NCBI GenBank assembly: GCA_947442095.1
Contig: CANEVG010000088.1
Span: forward strand, 1 to 10,842
DNA length: 10,842 bases
Direction: 5' to 3'
From: Sphingomonadaceae bacterium
GTDB lineage: Bacteria > Pseudomonadota > Alphaproteobacteria > Sphingomonadales > Sphingomonadaceae
The translations under genes and the position numbers were made by a program. This document shows, in pieces, positions 1 to 6,545 of this stretch (its first letter is position 1; each line of letters opens with the position of its first letter). The notes beneath the pieces are model-generated. The model made no database searches. It had not been told where the DNA came from and saw nothing but the letters and a program-made list of their open reading frames with translations.

Positions 1-1
1 C

Positions 2-478
2 TCGGGCAAGATCGCCGCTGCAGAGGCAACGCCCTGGGCCTCGGGCGGCTCCTTCGCGATCCGGCTGGCGCGGCCCGCTGATGCTGCCCTCAAGGCCAAA
101 GTCGGCGCGCTTCTGGCGGGGCTCGCCGCAGATCCCGCCGCGAAGATCGAGCGCGTGCTGGAAGGCCCCGCGATTGCAGAAGCGGGCGCGAATCCGGAGG
201 CCAGCTTTTATGTGAACCTCAAGCTTGGCGCGGTCGCCACGCCGTTCATCAATGGCACGCTGCCGCTCACCTTCCCCGCGCCATCCACTAAGGGCATGCA
301 CGGATATTTCCCCGCCGCGCCCGAAATGCGCTCGACCTTCATGATCATGGGCAAGGGCGTGGCAAAGGCCCGCAGCCTCGGCGAAATCGACATGCGGGCA
401 ATTGCGCCGACCCTGGCCAAAATGATGGGCGGCACGCTTCCCGGCGCGGAAAAGCCTGCGATTGATCTGGCAAAGTAA
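2..478 (+). CDS. Type I phosphodiesterase / alkaline phosphatase family protein, C-terminal part
   Basis: This is the 3' end of a gene that begins before the window. The frame is open from base 2 to the TAA at 476-478, giving about 158 residues. The tail contains a K-G-M-H-G-Y-F-P motif followed by P-E-M-R-S-T-F-M-I-M-G-K-G at about 295-360. This resembles the conserved H-G-Y-x-P...P-E-M...F...G segment of the nucleotide pyrophosphatase/phosphodiesterase and alkaline phosphatase superfamily, where the His is a metal ligand. The final segment (E-I-D-M-R-A-I-A-P-T-L-A-K-M-M-G) matches the usual ending of these enzymes, where the last helix precedes a 'P-T' pair. Such enzymes hydrolyse phosphate mono- or diesters with two metal ions and are usually exported. 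The signal peptide and nucleophile Thr/Ser lie outside the window, so the substrate cannot be told. The gene converges on fhs across a MITE-like element. Confidence 0.75.
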   Translation, partial: SGKIAAAEATPWASGGSFAIRLARPADAALKAKVGALLAGLAADPAAKIERVLEGPAIAEAGANPEASFYVNLKLGAVATPFINGTLPLTFPAPSTKGMHGYFPAAPEMRSTFMIMGKGVAKARSLGEIDMRAIAPTLAKMMGGTLPGAEKPAIDLAK

Positions 479-486
479 GCGCGAGC

Positions 487-651
487 TAGGGTGTGTGGGG
501 GTTTGGCTGAGACCGGAGCGACACGGATTACAGCGAAGCTAGAACTGCTGATTTCGAGAACCGGAGCGCAGCGTACTTAAGTACGCGGGCACCGGAAACG
601 CAGAAAGCGGTGGTTTGCAGCCCGGCATGGACCAAATACCAGCACACCCTA
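487..651. mobile_element. MITE-like palindromic element with TA-flanked terminal inverted repeats
   Basis: The left end reads TAGGGTGTG (487-495) and continues to GTTTGG (ending 506). The reverse complement of the right end (632-651) reads TAGGGTGTG and continues to ATTTGG; 16 of 20 positions match. Both ends are flanked by TA, the target duplicated by IS630/Tc1-mariner type transposases. The interior is also palindromic: a perfect 16 bp inverted repeat GCGTACTTAAGTACGC (571-586) sits inside wider arms carrying ACCGGAGCG on one side and an ACCGG of the opposite arm on the other. No coding frame is present, so any movement would need a transposase in trans. It fills the whole space between two convergent stop codons and may also end transcription from both sides. 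I recall similar sequences in sphingomonad intergenic regions, but copy number could not be tested. An alternative is an immobile extragenic palindrome. Confidence 0.55.
571..586. repeat. Perfect 16 bp palindrome at the core of the MITE-like element
   Basis: GCGTACTTAAGTACGC is its own reverse complement. With the flanking ACCGGAGCGCA (559-570) and GGGCACCGG (587-595) it forms a longer cruciform with a single one-base gap. It is the symmetry centre of the 487-651 element. Confidence 0.7.
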
Positions 652-2316
652 AAACAAGCCCTTTATCCGCCCTTGCTCATCAATCCGGATGCCTTCCGCC
701 ATCGGCACGCGCGGCAGGCCGGGCATGGTCATGATCTCGCCGCAGATCGCCACGACAAAGCCGGCGCCCGCCGATAGCCGTACTTCTCGCACCGAAATCA
801 CGTGGCCGGTCGGCGCGCCCAGCGCGGCCGGATCGGTCGAAAAGCCATACTGCGTCTTGGCGATGCACACTGGCAGATTGCCATGCCCTTCGGCCTCCCA
901 AGCCGCAAGCTGGGCATGGACCGCCGGATCGGCAATCGCGGTTTCGGCGCGGTAGATGCGCGTCGCCACGGTGTTGATCTTCTCGAACAATGGCAGCGCA
1001 TCGTCATAAAGCGGCGCGAACTGCGAGGGTGCCTCGGCAATCGCCACCACCCGCTCCGCCAGCGCAGCGGCCCCCGCGCCGCCATCGGCCCAGTGCGTGC
1101 AGACCAGCGCTTCGGAGCCATGTGCGGCGGCAATCGTCTGGATCGCAGCGATTTCCTCGTCGCTGTCCGTATGGAAGCGGTTGATCGCGACGACGGCGGG
1201 CACGCCGAACTGGCGCACGTTCTCGATATGGCGTGCAAGGTTCACCCCGCCGCGCCGCACAGCCTCCACATCCGCCGCAGCCAAGGCGTTCTTGGCCACG
1301 CCGCCGTTCATCTTGAGCGCGCGCACCGTGGCGACGATCACGGCCGCCGCAGGCTTGAGCCCGGTCTGCCGGCACTTGATATCGAAGAACTTTTCCGCGC
1401 CAAGGTCCGCGCCAAAACCCGCCTCGGTCACCACATAGTCCGCCAGCACCAGCCCCGCGCGCGTCGCCCGCACCGAATTGCAGCCATGCGCGATATTGGC
1501 AAATGGCCCGCCGTGGACGAGCGCGGGATTGCCCTCCAGCGTCTGCACCAGATTGGGCTTGATCGCCTGCGCCAGCAGCACCGCCATCGCGCCATCGGCC
1601 TTGAGTTCCCGCGCCGTGACCGGGCGGTTCTTGCGGGTATAGCCGATCACGATCCGCCCCAGCCGCGCCTCCAGATCCTCCAGATCTTCGGCCAGACACA
1701 GGATCGCCATGACTTCGGAGGCAACGGTGATATCAAACCCGGATTCGCGGGGAAACCCGTTGGCCCGCCCGCCCAGCCCTTGCGCGATATCGCGCAGCGC
1801 GCGGTCGTTGATATCGAGAACGCGCCGCCACACGATCCGCCGCACATCGAGATCGAGCGCATTGCCCCAATAGACGTGGTTGTCGATCATCGCCGCGAGG
1901 AGATTGTGTGCGCTGGTGATCGCGTGGAAATCGCCGGTGAAGTGGAGGTTGATGTCCTCCATCGGCACGACTTGCGCATAACCGCCCCCAGTCGCGCCGC
2001 CCTTGGTGCCAAAACAGGGGCCAAGCGAGGGTTCGCGAAGGGCAAGCATCGTGCGCTTGCCGATCCGGTTCAGCGCATCGGCAAGGCCGATGGACGTCGT
2101 CGTCTTGCCCTCGCCCGCCGGGGTCGGGTTGATCGCGGTGACGAGGATCAGTTTGCCGGGCGTCTTGTCAGCCGTGCCCGCGATCAGGTTCAGATCGAGC
2201 TTGGCCTTGTAATGGCCATAAGGCTCGACCGCCGCTACCGGGATACCCGCGTGCTCGGCGATTTGCAGAATGGGCCGCAAGGTGGCAGCGCGCGATATCT
2301 CAATATCAGATGGCAT
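649..2316 (-). CDS. fhs: Formate--tetrahydrofolate ligase
   Basis: Fhs (10-formyl-THF synthetase) makes 10-formyltetrahydrofolate from formate, THF and ATP in the cytoplasm, feeding one-carbon units to purine synthesis. At 555 residues it has the normal full length of the bacterial monofunctional enzyme. Visible motifs are the P-loop T-P-A-G-E-G-K-T (residues 65-72), preceded by L-V-T-A-I-N-P; E-P-S-L-G-P (about 94-99) with the following F-G-x-K-G-G-A; and a C-terminal G-E-I-M-T-M-P-G-L-P segment. The ATG at 2314-2316 is the first start codon after an in-frame TAG (2326-2328), so the start is well constrained. The Shine-Dalgarno sequence is weak (only GAAAA nearby). The TAG stop (649-651) lies on the right boundary of the MITE-like element. 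No folD or other folate gene is in the window. Confidence 0.97.
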   Translation of the reverse strand: MPSDIEISRAATLRPILQIAEHAGIPVAAVEPYGHYKAKLDLNLIAGTADKTPGKLILVTAINPTPAGEGKTTTSIGLADALNRIGKRTMLALREPSLGPCFGTKGGATGGGYAQVVPMEDINLHFTGDFHAITSAHNLLAAMIDNHVYWGNALDLDVRRIVWRRVLDINDRALRDIAQGLGGRANGFPRESGFDITVASEVMAILCLAEDLEDLEARLGRIVIGYTRKNRPVTARELKADGAMAVLLAQAIKPNLVQTLEGNPALVHGGPFANIAHGCNSVRATRAGLVLADYVVTEAGFGADLGAEKFFDIKCRQTGLKPAAAVIVATVRALKMNGGVAKNALAAADVEAVRRGGVNLARHIENVRQFGVPAVVAINRFHTDSDEEIAAIQTIAAAHGSEALVCTHWADGGAGAAALAERVVAIAEAPSQFAPLYDDALPLFEKINTVATRIYRAETAIADPAVHAQLAAWEAEGHGNLPVCIAKTQYGFSTDPAALGAPTGHVISVREVRLSAGAGFVVAICGEIMTMPGLPRVPMAEGIRIDEQGRIKGLF

Positions 2317-2434
2317 AATGATTTTCTATCATGCACACCCGGCAGGGCAAGCAAACTTACCATACGCCGTTACGAGACTCTATCGCGGCTCTCCATTACC
2401 AAAAACCCGCAACAAATCTCGTTACGTTACACTG
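2317..2434. other. Intergenic gap upstream of fhs and downstream of the DUF427 gene
   Basis: This AT-richer 118 bp spacer must carry the fhs promoter on the minus strand. I see no clear -35/-10 pair. An imperfect inverted repeat, CGTTACGAGA (2368-2377) against TCTCGTTACG (2417-2426), matches at 9 of 10 positions around a 39 bp loop. It is too open to be a normal terminator and could be a regulatory site or chance. No riboswitch fold was recognised. Confidence 0.4.
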
Positions 2435-2929
2435 CTACCAACCTCGGCTGCCCGGCCCGCCTTTGAACGGCCCCGCTACCGTGCTGGTGATCCACCCACC
2501 ATAAAATTCGCCCGGCTGCGGCACCACCGTCTCGCCGTCCACGCTGCACCGATCGAACGGCGCAGCGTAGAACGCCACGAAATCGCGCAGAATCGCAAAT
2601 TTCGGCGTCGGGCTCGGATAGCTCCAGCCGATGTGCGGCAGGACCACATCGCCCACCACAACATCCCAATAGGCCGCCGCGCCCTTCCATTCGCACAGCG
2701 AGGTGCCCGCCGCGCGGCGCAGCACACCAGGCGCGATATCGGCGGGCGGGATATAGTAGCTCGGCGGATGGCTGGTTTCGAGCGTACGCACGCTGCCCTG
2801 CGTATCCGCGATGATCTGCCCGGCATGCTCGATGACGATACGCGCGGTGCAAATCTGGGCGATGGCTGGGCGGGGATAGGCCCACGCGCTTTCCTGACCG
2901 GGGAGCACAGGGTCAGGCTTGGGCCACAT
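2435..2929 (-). CDS. DUF427 domain-containing protein
   Basis: A 164-residue protein of the DUF427 family (PF04248), whose biochemical role is unknown. The family signatures are S-Y-Y-I-P (residues 57-61), the C-E-W-K-G-A-A-A-Y-W block (79-88), W-S-Y-P-S-P (102-107), a R-D-F-V-A-F-Y segment (115-121) and a C-terminal P-G-E-F-Y-G-G-W-I-T (139-148). It fits the normal one-domain length, and no signal peptide or membrane segment is seen, so it should be cytoplasmic. The ATG (2927-2929) overlaps the argC stop as ATGA and there is no good Shine-Dalgarno sequence, so translation is probably coupled to argC. It is the last gene of the minus-strand unit. The position next to argC does not by itself show a role in arginine synthesis. 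Confidence 0.88.
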   Translation of the reverse strand: MWPKPDPVLPGQESAWAYPRPAIAQICTARIVIEHAGQIIADTQGSVRTLETSHPPSYYIPPADIAPGVLRRAAGTSLCEWKGAAAYWDVVVGDVVLPHIGWSYPSPTPKFAILRDFVAFYAAPFDRCSVDGETVVPQPGEFYGGWITSTVAGPFKGGPGSRGW

Positions 2930-3852
2930 CAGAGCCGCAGCCCCGCCGTCTCTTCCAGTCCGCTCATGAGGTTGAGACTCTGCACCGCCGCGCCGCTCGC
3001 ACCCTTGCCAAGATTATCCAGCGCGGCGATCAACCGCACTTGCGCGCCATCCTTGCTGCCGAACACATGGAGGTCCAGCCCGTCACGCGGCGCATCCGAC
3101 TGGCGCAGCAGCAGCTCGTCCGGGACGCCATCGAGCACGCGGACCAGCGGGCTTCCAGCATAAAACGCCTTGAGCGCATCGCGCAGCGCATCGTGGTGCG
3201 CAGCGCCAGGCATGGCGGCAAGCGTCAGCGGCACTTCCACCACCATCCCGCGGTGCGCTGGCACCACGGCGGGCGAAAACAGCGGCGGATGCACAAGGCC
3301 CGCCAAGGCCTGCATTTCAGACACATGCTTGTGGCCAAGGCCAAGGGCATAGACGCGGAAAGCAATGTCCGGGTCATCCTCGAACCGCGCGATCAGCGCC
3401 TTGCCGCCGCCCGAATAGCCCGAGACGGCGTTGACCGTATAGGGCCAGTCCGCTGGCAGCAACCCGGCGCGCAGCAACGGCACCAGCAGGCCGAGAAAGC
3501 CAGTGGGATAGCAGCCGGGGTTCGAGACGCGCATGGCCTGAGCCACCGCATGACGGCCCACGATCTCCGGAAAACCATAGGTCCAGCCAGGCGCAACCCG
3601 GTGCGCGGTCGAGGCATCGATCACGCGGGTCATATCATTGGCGATCAGCGAGACCGCCTCGCGCGCCGCGTCATCGGGCAGGCAAAGGATCGCGACATCG
3701 GCGGCGTTCAGCGCGCCGGCGCGCGCCTTCGCATCCTTGCGCTGGGCATCATCCAGCACGATCAGGCTGAACTCACTCCGCCCCGCCAGCCGGTCAGCGA
3801 TTTCGAGGCCAGTCGTCCCCGCCGCGCCGTCGATAAAGACCTTGGTCGTCAT
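2929..3852 (-). CDS. argC: N-acetyl-gamma-glutamyl-phosphate reductase (type 2)
   Basis: ArgC reduces N-acetyl-glutamyl-phosphate with NADPH to N-acetylglutamate semialdehyde, the third step of arginine synthesis. The protein has 307 residues, the length of the short (type 2) class rather than the ~340-residue type 1 class. The N-terminal Rossmann segment V-F-I-D-G-A-A-G-T-T-G (residues 5-15) is intact. The catalytic Cys is Cys114 in S-N-P-G-C-Y-P-T, and a H-K-H-V-S-E segment (175-180) supplies the conserved His region. The ATG overlaps the upstream SH3 gene's TGA as ATGA, and its own TGA overlaps the DUF427 ATG in the same way. No independent Shine-Dalgarno is seen, so expression probably depends on ribosomes arriving from upstream. 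No other arg gene is present in the window. Confidence 0.96.
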   Translation of the reverse strand: MTTKVFIDGAAGTTGLEIADRLAGRSEFSLIVLDDAQRKDAKARAGALNAADVAILCLPDDAAREAVSLIANDMTRVIDASTAHRVAPGWTYGFPEIVGRHAVAQAMRVSNPGCYPTGFLGLLVPLLRAGLLPADWPYTVNAVSGYSGGGKALIARFEDDPDIAFRVYALGLGHKHVSEMQALAGLVHPPLFSPAVVPAHRGMVVEVPLTLAAMPGAAHHDALRDALKAFYAGSPLVRVLDGVPDELLLRQSDAPRDGLDLHVFGSKDGAQVRLIAALDNLGKGASGAAVQSLNLMSGLEETAGLRL

Positions 3853-4196
3853 CAGGCCAGCGCAGTCATCGGCAGATAGCCGACAAACCCGTCATCGCCC
3901 TGCTGCCCCCAGCCCCAGCCACCCGAAATGTCGAGCAGGTTGAACGTCTCGCCCGCGCTGAGCGTTACGATGACTTCCGCCTCGGTGCGCCCGGCCACGT
4001 GCAGCGCCGCGCCGCCAGCACCGATCACGCGCGGCACCGGCGCGACGTAGTGCGAAACGAAGATCCGGCCCGCATAGCGCACATGCGCCAGATCCCCGCG
4101 CGCCGCACGGCGGTGCGCTTCGCCCTTGGGTGCAGGGCCGGTCAGCGCATGAACCGCGTGGAGCGCGGGCAAGGTCAGATAAGTTTCGGCAGTCAC
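3852..4196 (-). CDS. SH3-domain protein, resembling the N-terminal half of a C40 (NlpC/P60) peptidase
   Basis: The segment R-R-A-A-R-G-D-L-A...I-F-V-S-H-Y-V-A-P-V-P-R, followed by a V-I-V-T-L-S-A-G-E-T-F stretch and ending G-Y-L-P-M-T-A-L, resembles the bacterial SH3 (SH3_16-like) domain that opens alphaproteobacterial NlpC/P60 endopeptidases often found beside leucyl aminopeptidases. Those enzymes normally continue for about 130 residues with a Cys-His catalytic domain. Here the frame stops directly at argC and no NlpC-like D-C-S-G motif occurs in the window. The gene is therefore either a binding-only module or a trimmed remnant. No ATG exists; I chose GTG at 4194-4196 (about 114 residues), with GGGAA a few bases upstream. 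A TTG at 4251-4253 that overlaps the aminopeptidase stop (133 residues) is a real alternative. The stop overlaps the argC ATG. Confidence 0.65.
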   Translation of the reverse strand: MTAETYLTLPALHAVHALTGPAPKGEAHRRAARGDLAHVRYAGRIFVSHYVAPVPRVIGAGGAALHVAGRTEAEVIVTLSAGETFNLLDISGGWGWGQQGDDGFVGYLPMTALA

Positions 4197-4249
4197 TACG
4201 TGTTCCCGGAAGGCGAAAATCGGGCGCTTAAAGGCATCCGGCTCCGGGT

Positions 4250-5662
4250 TCAAGGCGCAGAACCGCCTGCAAACCGTGCCAGGATGAACCCCCAGCTTGC
4301 ACGCAGGCCCAGCGCCTCGCCCCCCTTGGGCCGCCCGGGCTTGGCGGCGGGCCGCCACGCGAAGGTATCAAAATGCGCCCAATCAACGCCTTCGGCCACG
4401 AACCGATCGAGAAACAGCGCCGCCACGGTCGCCCCGGCAAACCCGCCCGAGGGGCTGTTCTGCAGGTCCGCGACATCGGATTTCAGCATTTCGCGGTAGC
4501 CTTCATGCAGCGGCAGCCGCCAGCACGGATCGCTGCGCTCCAGCCCGGCGGCAATGAGGCCGTCCGCCGTCGCGTCGTCGCGCGCGAACATCGCAGGCAG
4601 ATCAGGCCCCAGCGCCACGCGCGCCGCGCCGGTCAGCGTTGCGAAATCAATCATGAGTTCGGGCTTCGTTTCGCAGGCCTTCACCAGCGCATCGCCCAGC
4701 ACCAGCCGCCCCTCGGCGTCGGTGTTGGTGATCTCCACCGAAAGTCCCGAGCGCGCGCGCAGGATATCGCCAGGGCGGAAGGCGTGGCCCGAGATCGCGT
4801 TCTCCACCGCCGGGATCAGCAGATGCAGCCGCACCGGCAGCCCCGCGCCCATCACCAGACTGGCGAGCGCCAAGGCATGCGCCGCGCCGCCCATGTCCTT
4901 CTTCATCAGCGCCATCGCCGAACTGGGCTTCATGTCGAGTCCGCCGGAATCGAAACACACGCCCTTGCCCACGATGGCAAGGCGCGGGTGCGCGGGATCG
5001 CCCCATTCGAGCTCGATCAGCCGGGGCGCAAACCCTCGCGCCGCCGCGCGGCCCACCGCGTGGATCATCGGATAGCCCTGTTCCAGCGCATCGCCGCTGG
5101 TCACGTGAACGGTCGCATGATGCGCCTTGGCCAGCGCGCGCGCTTCGGCCTCAAGCTGCGCAGGCCCCATGTCCTCCGCCGGCGTGTTCACCAGATCACG
5201 CACCATCATCACGGCGGTCGCTTCGGCCAGCGCCGGCTCGATGGCTTTCACCGCACTCGTCAGAAGCACGCGCGGGCCGGTACTGGCCGGATCGGTGCGA
5301 TACCGGTCAAAGCGATACTGCGCGGTAATCCAGCCAAACAGCGCCGCGCCTTCCGCGCCTGCGCCCATTGCCAGCCGGTAGGCGCCCGCAGGCAGCCGGT
5401 CCGCCAGTGGCGCCAGACACCATGTGCCCAGCTTCGCAGCATCCGCCGCACCGCCCACTGCGAACCACGCATCGCGATCGGGCACGATCGCGGTCTCCCC
5501 CGCGCCGCCTTCGAAGCTCTGCCCTGCCAATGCCGCGCGCTGCCCTGCGGAAAGCGCAGCAAGCCAAGCAGGCAGGTTCGCCTTGTCGACAATATGGAGC
5601 GGAATGGCCTTCTGGCCGCGATCAGGCTGGATCAGTGCATCAAGCTGGTTCATCTTGGGCAT
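4250..5662 (-). CDS. M17 family leucyl aminopeptidase
   Basis: A cytosolic two-metal aminopeptidase that removes N-terminal residues during peptide turnover. At 470 residues it is a typical M17 protein: a variable N-terminal domain (about 1-150) and a well-conserved catalytic domain (about 150-465). All expected active-site residues are visible: Lys233 in V-G-K-G, Asp238 in F-D-S-G-G, Lys245 in D-M-K-P, Asp256 in K-K-D-M-G-G, then Asp315, Glu317 and Arg319 in the N-T-D-A-E-G-R-L signature (313-320). The subgroup is the divergent 'leucyl aminopeptidase family' form common in alphaproteobacteria rather than E. coli PepA itself, so no symbol is given. Two starts are possible: ATG 5660-5662, with AAGGA only 2 nt away, or ATG 5651-5653 with the same motif 11 nt away. 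It heads the minus-strand unit and is divergent from a lipoprotein gene 45 bp away. Confidence 0.94.
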   Translation of the reverse strand: MPKMNQLDALIQPDRGQKAIPLHIVDKANLPAWLAALSAGQRAALAGQSFEGGAGETAIVPDRDAWFAVGGAADAAKLGTWCLAPLADRLPAGAYRLAMGAGAEGAALFGWITAQYRFDRYRTDPASTGPRVLLTSAVKAIEPALAEATAVMMVRDLVNTPAEDMGPAQLEAEARALAKAHHATVHVTSGDALEQGYPMIHAVGRAAARGFAPRLIELEWGDPAHPRLAIVGKGVCFDSGGLDMKPSSAMALMKKDMGGAAHALALASLVMGAGLPVRLHLLIPAVENAISGHAFRPGDILRARSGLSVEITNTDAEGRLVLGDALVKACETKPELMIDFATLTGAARVALGPDLPAMFARDDATADGLIAAGLERSDPCWRLPLHEGYREMLKSDVADLQNSPSGGFAGATVAALFLDRFVAEGVDWAHFDTFAWRPAAKPGRPKGGEALGLRASWGFILARFAGGSAP

Positions 5663-5707
5663 GATCCTTGCCGCAGGAGCGCGGCGAGTGCGAGAGGAAA
5701 CTTAGCG

Positions 5708-6508
5708 ATGCGCCCCTTAGCACTGGTTCTGTTGCCGGCTTTGGCCGCCTGCCAGCAAGCCGCGCCGCCCGCTGCTGCGCCCAGCGCCGCTGCCACCCCT
5801 GCCGCGACCGCACCGCAAGCCGCGCCCGAACCTGCCGCCACCGCCCGTGCCGTGAGCGAGAAGAGCGAGCTTTACGAATTCGACTACAGCTACCCTGCAG
5901 AGGCCGCTGCGATCCCGGTTTTGCACGAATGGCTGGAAGCCGACCTCGTGAAAGCCCGGGCAGACCTCGCTGCCAGCGCCAAGGAAGGGCGCGACGAAGC
6001 CAAGGAAAGCGCTTTTCCCTACAATCCCTACAGCTTGAGCAGCGCCTGGGAGGTCGTGACCGATTTGCCGGGCTGGCTAAGCCTTTCTGCGCTGATCGGC
6101 AGCTATACCGGCGGCGCGCATGGCAACTACGGGTTTGACGCGCTGCTCTGGGACAAGGCTGCAAACCAGCGCCGCACCGCGACCGACCTGTTCACGTCGA
6201 AAGCAGCGCTCAAAGCCGCCGTGCTCAAACCGTTTTGCGCGCAGCTGACGCGCGAGCGCGCAAAGAAGCGCGATGGGCAGGAATTCAGCGAGCCGGACGA
6301 CATGTTCAACGAATGCATCGACCCGCTCGAACAGGTCGTGATCCTAGGCTCCAAAGGCCGCAAGGGCTTCGACCGCATCGGCTTCCTCATGGCGCCCTAC
6401 AACGCTGGTCCTTATGTCGAGGGCAGTTATAAAGTGACTTTGCCAATAACCCCGGCGGTGCTGGCTGCGGTCAAACCGGAATACCGCGCGGCTTTTGTCA
6501 CGCCGTGA
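5708..6508 (+). CDS. Lipoprotein with DUF4163/DUF3298 (RsiV/PdaC-like) domain
   Basis: A 266-residue predicted lipoprotein. The N-terminus M-R-P-L-A-L-V-L-L-P-A-L-A-A-C carries a lipobox (L-A-A-C) with Cys15 as the lipidated residue. It is followed by an Ala/Pro-rich linker (about 16-47). The rest resembles the DUF4163 plus DUF3298 pair: a Y-x-Y-P...I-P start (about 60-70), Y-T-G-G-A-H-G-N (133-140) and a closing Y-N-A-G-P-Y-V-E-G-S-Y-K-V-T-L-P (231-246). In Bacillus RsiV this fold binds lysozyme; in many Gram-negatives its role is unknown. No sigma factor or transmembrane anti-sigma part is present here, so an anti-sigma role is not supported. The ATG is preceded by AGAGGA (5693-5698), 9 nt away. 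The frame stays open far upstream, but that part is antisense to the aminopeptidase. The map gene follows. Confidence 0.82.
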   Translation: MRPLALVLLPALAACQQAAPPAAAPSAAATPAATAPQAAPEPAATARAVSEKSELYEFDYSYPAEAAAIPVLHEWLEADLVKARADLAASAKEGRDEAKESAFPYNPYSLSSAWEVVTDLPGWLSLSALIGSYTGGAHGNYGFDALLWDKAANQRRTATDLFTSKAALKAAVLKPFCAQLTRERAKKRDGQEFSEPDDMFNECIDPLEQVVILGSKGRKGFDRIGFLMAPYNAGPYVEGSYKVTLPITPAVLAAVKPEYRAAFVTP

Positions 6509-6545
6509 TCTCGCAATTCGCGCACAAAGCCGCTACATGATTTCC

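Noticed and set aside
2368..2426. Inverted repeat CGTTACGAGA / TCTCGTTACG as a terminator of the DUF427 transcript
   Set aside because: The loop is 39 bases, one position mismatches and no U-run follows. It is kept only as a note in the intergenic entry.
802..2466. A 554-codon open frame on the plus strand opposite fhs
   Set aside because: It is antisense to a full-length, highly conserved Fhs. The translation is Arg/His/Ala-rich without any family motif, as expected from codon bias of a GC-rich gene read backwards.
5583..5592. TTGTCGACAA perfect 10 bp palindrome
   Set aside because: It lies inside the aminopeptidase coding sequence, is short, and has no second copy nearby; chance is the simplest explanation.
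4373..5707. A long plus-strand frame that would add ~445 residues to the lipoprotein
   Set aside because: This stretch is antisense to the aminopeptidase and low in recognisable motifs. The ATG at 5708 has a Shine-Dalgarno and begins a clear lipoprotein signal peptide.
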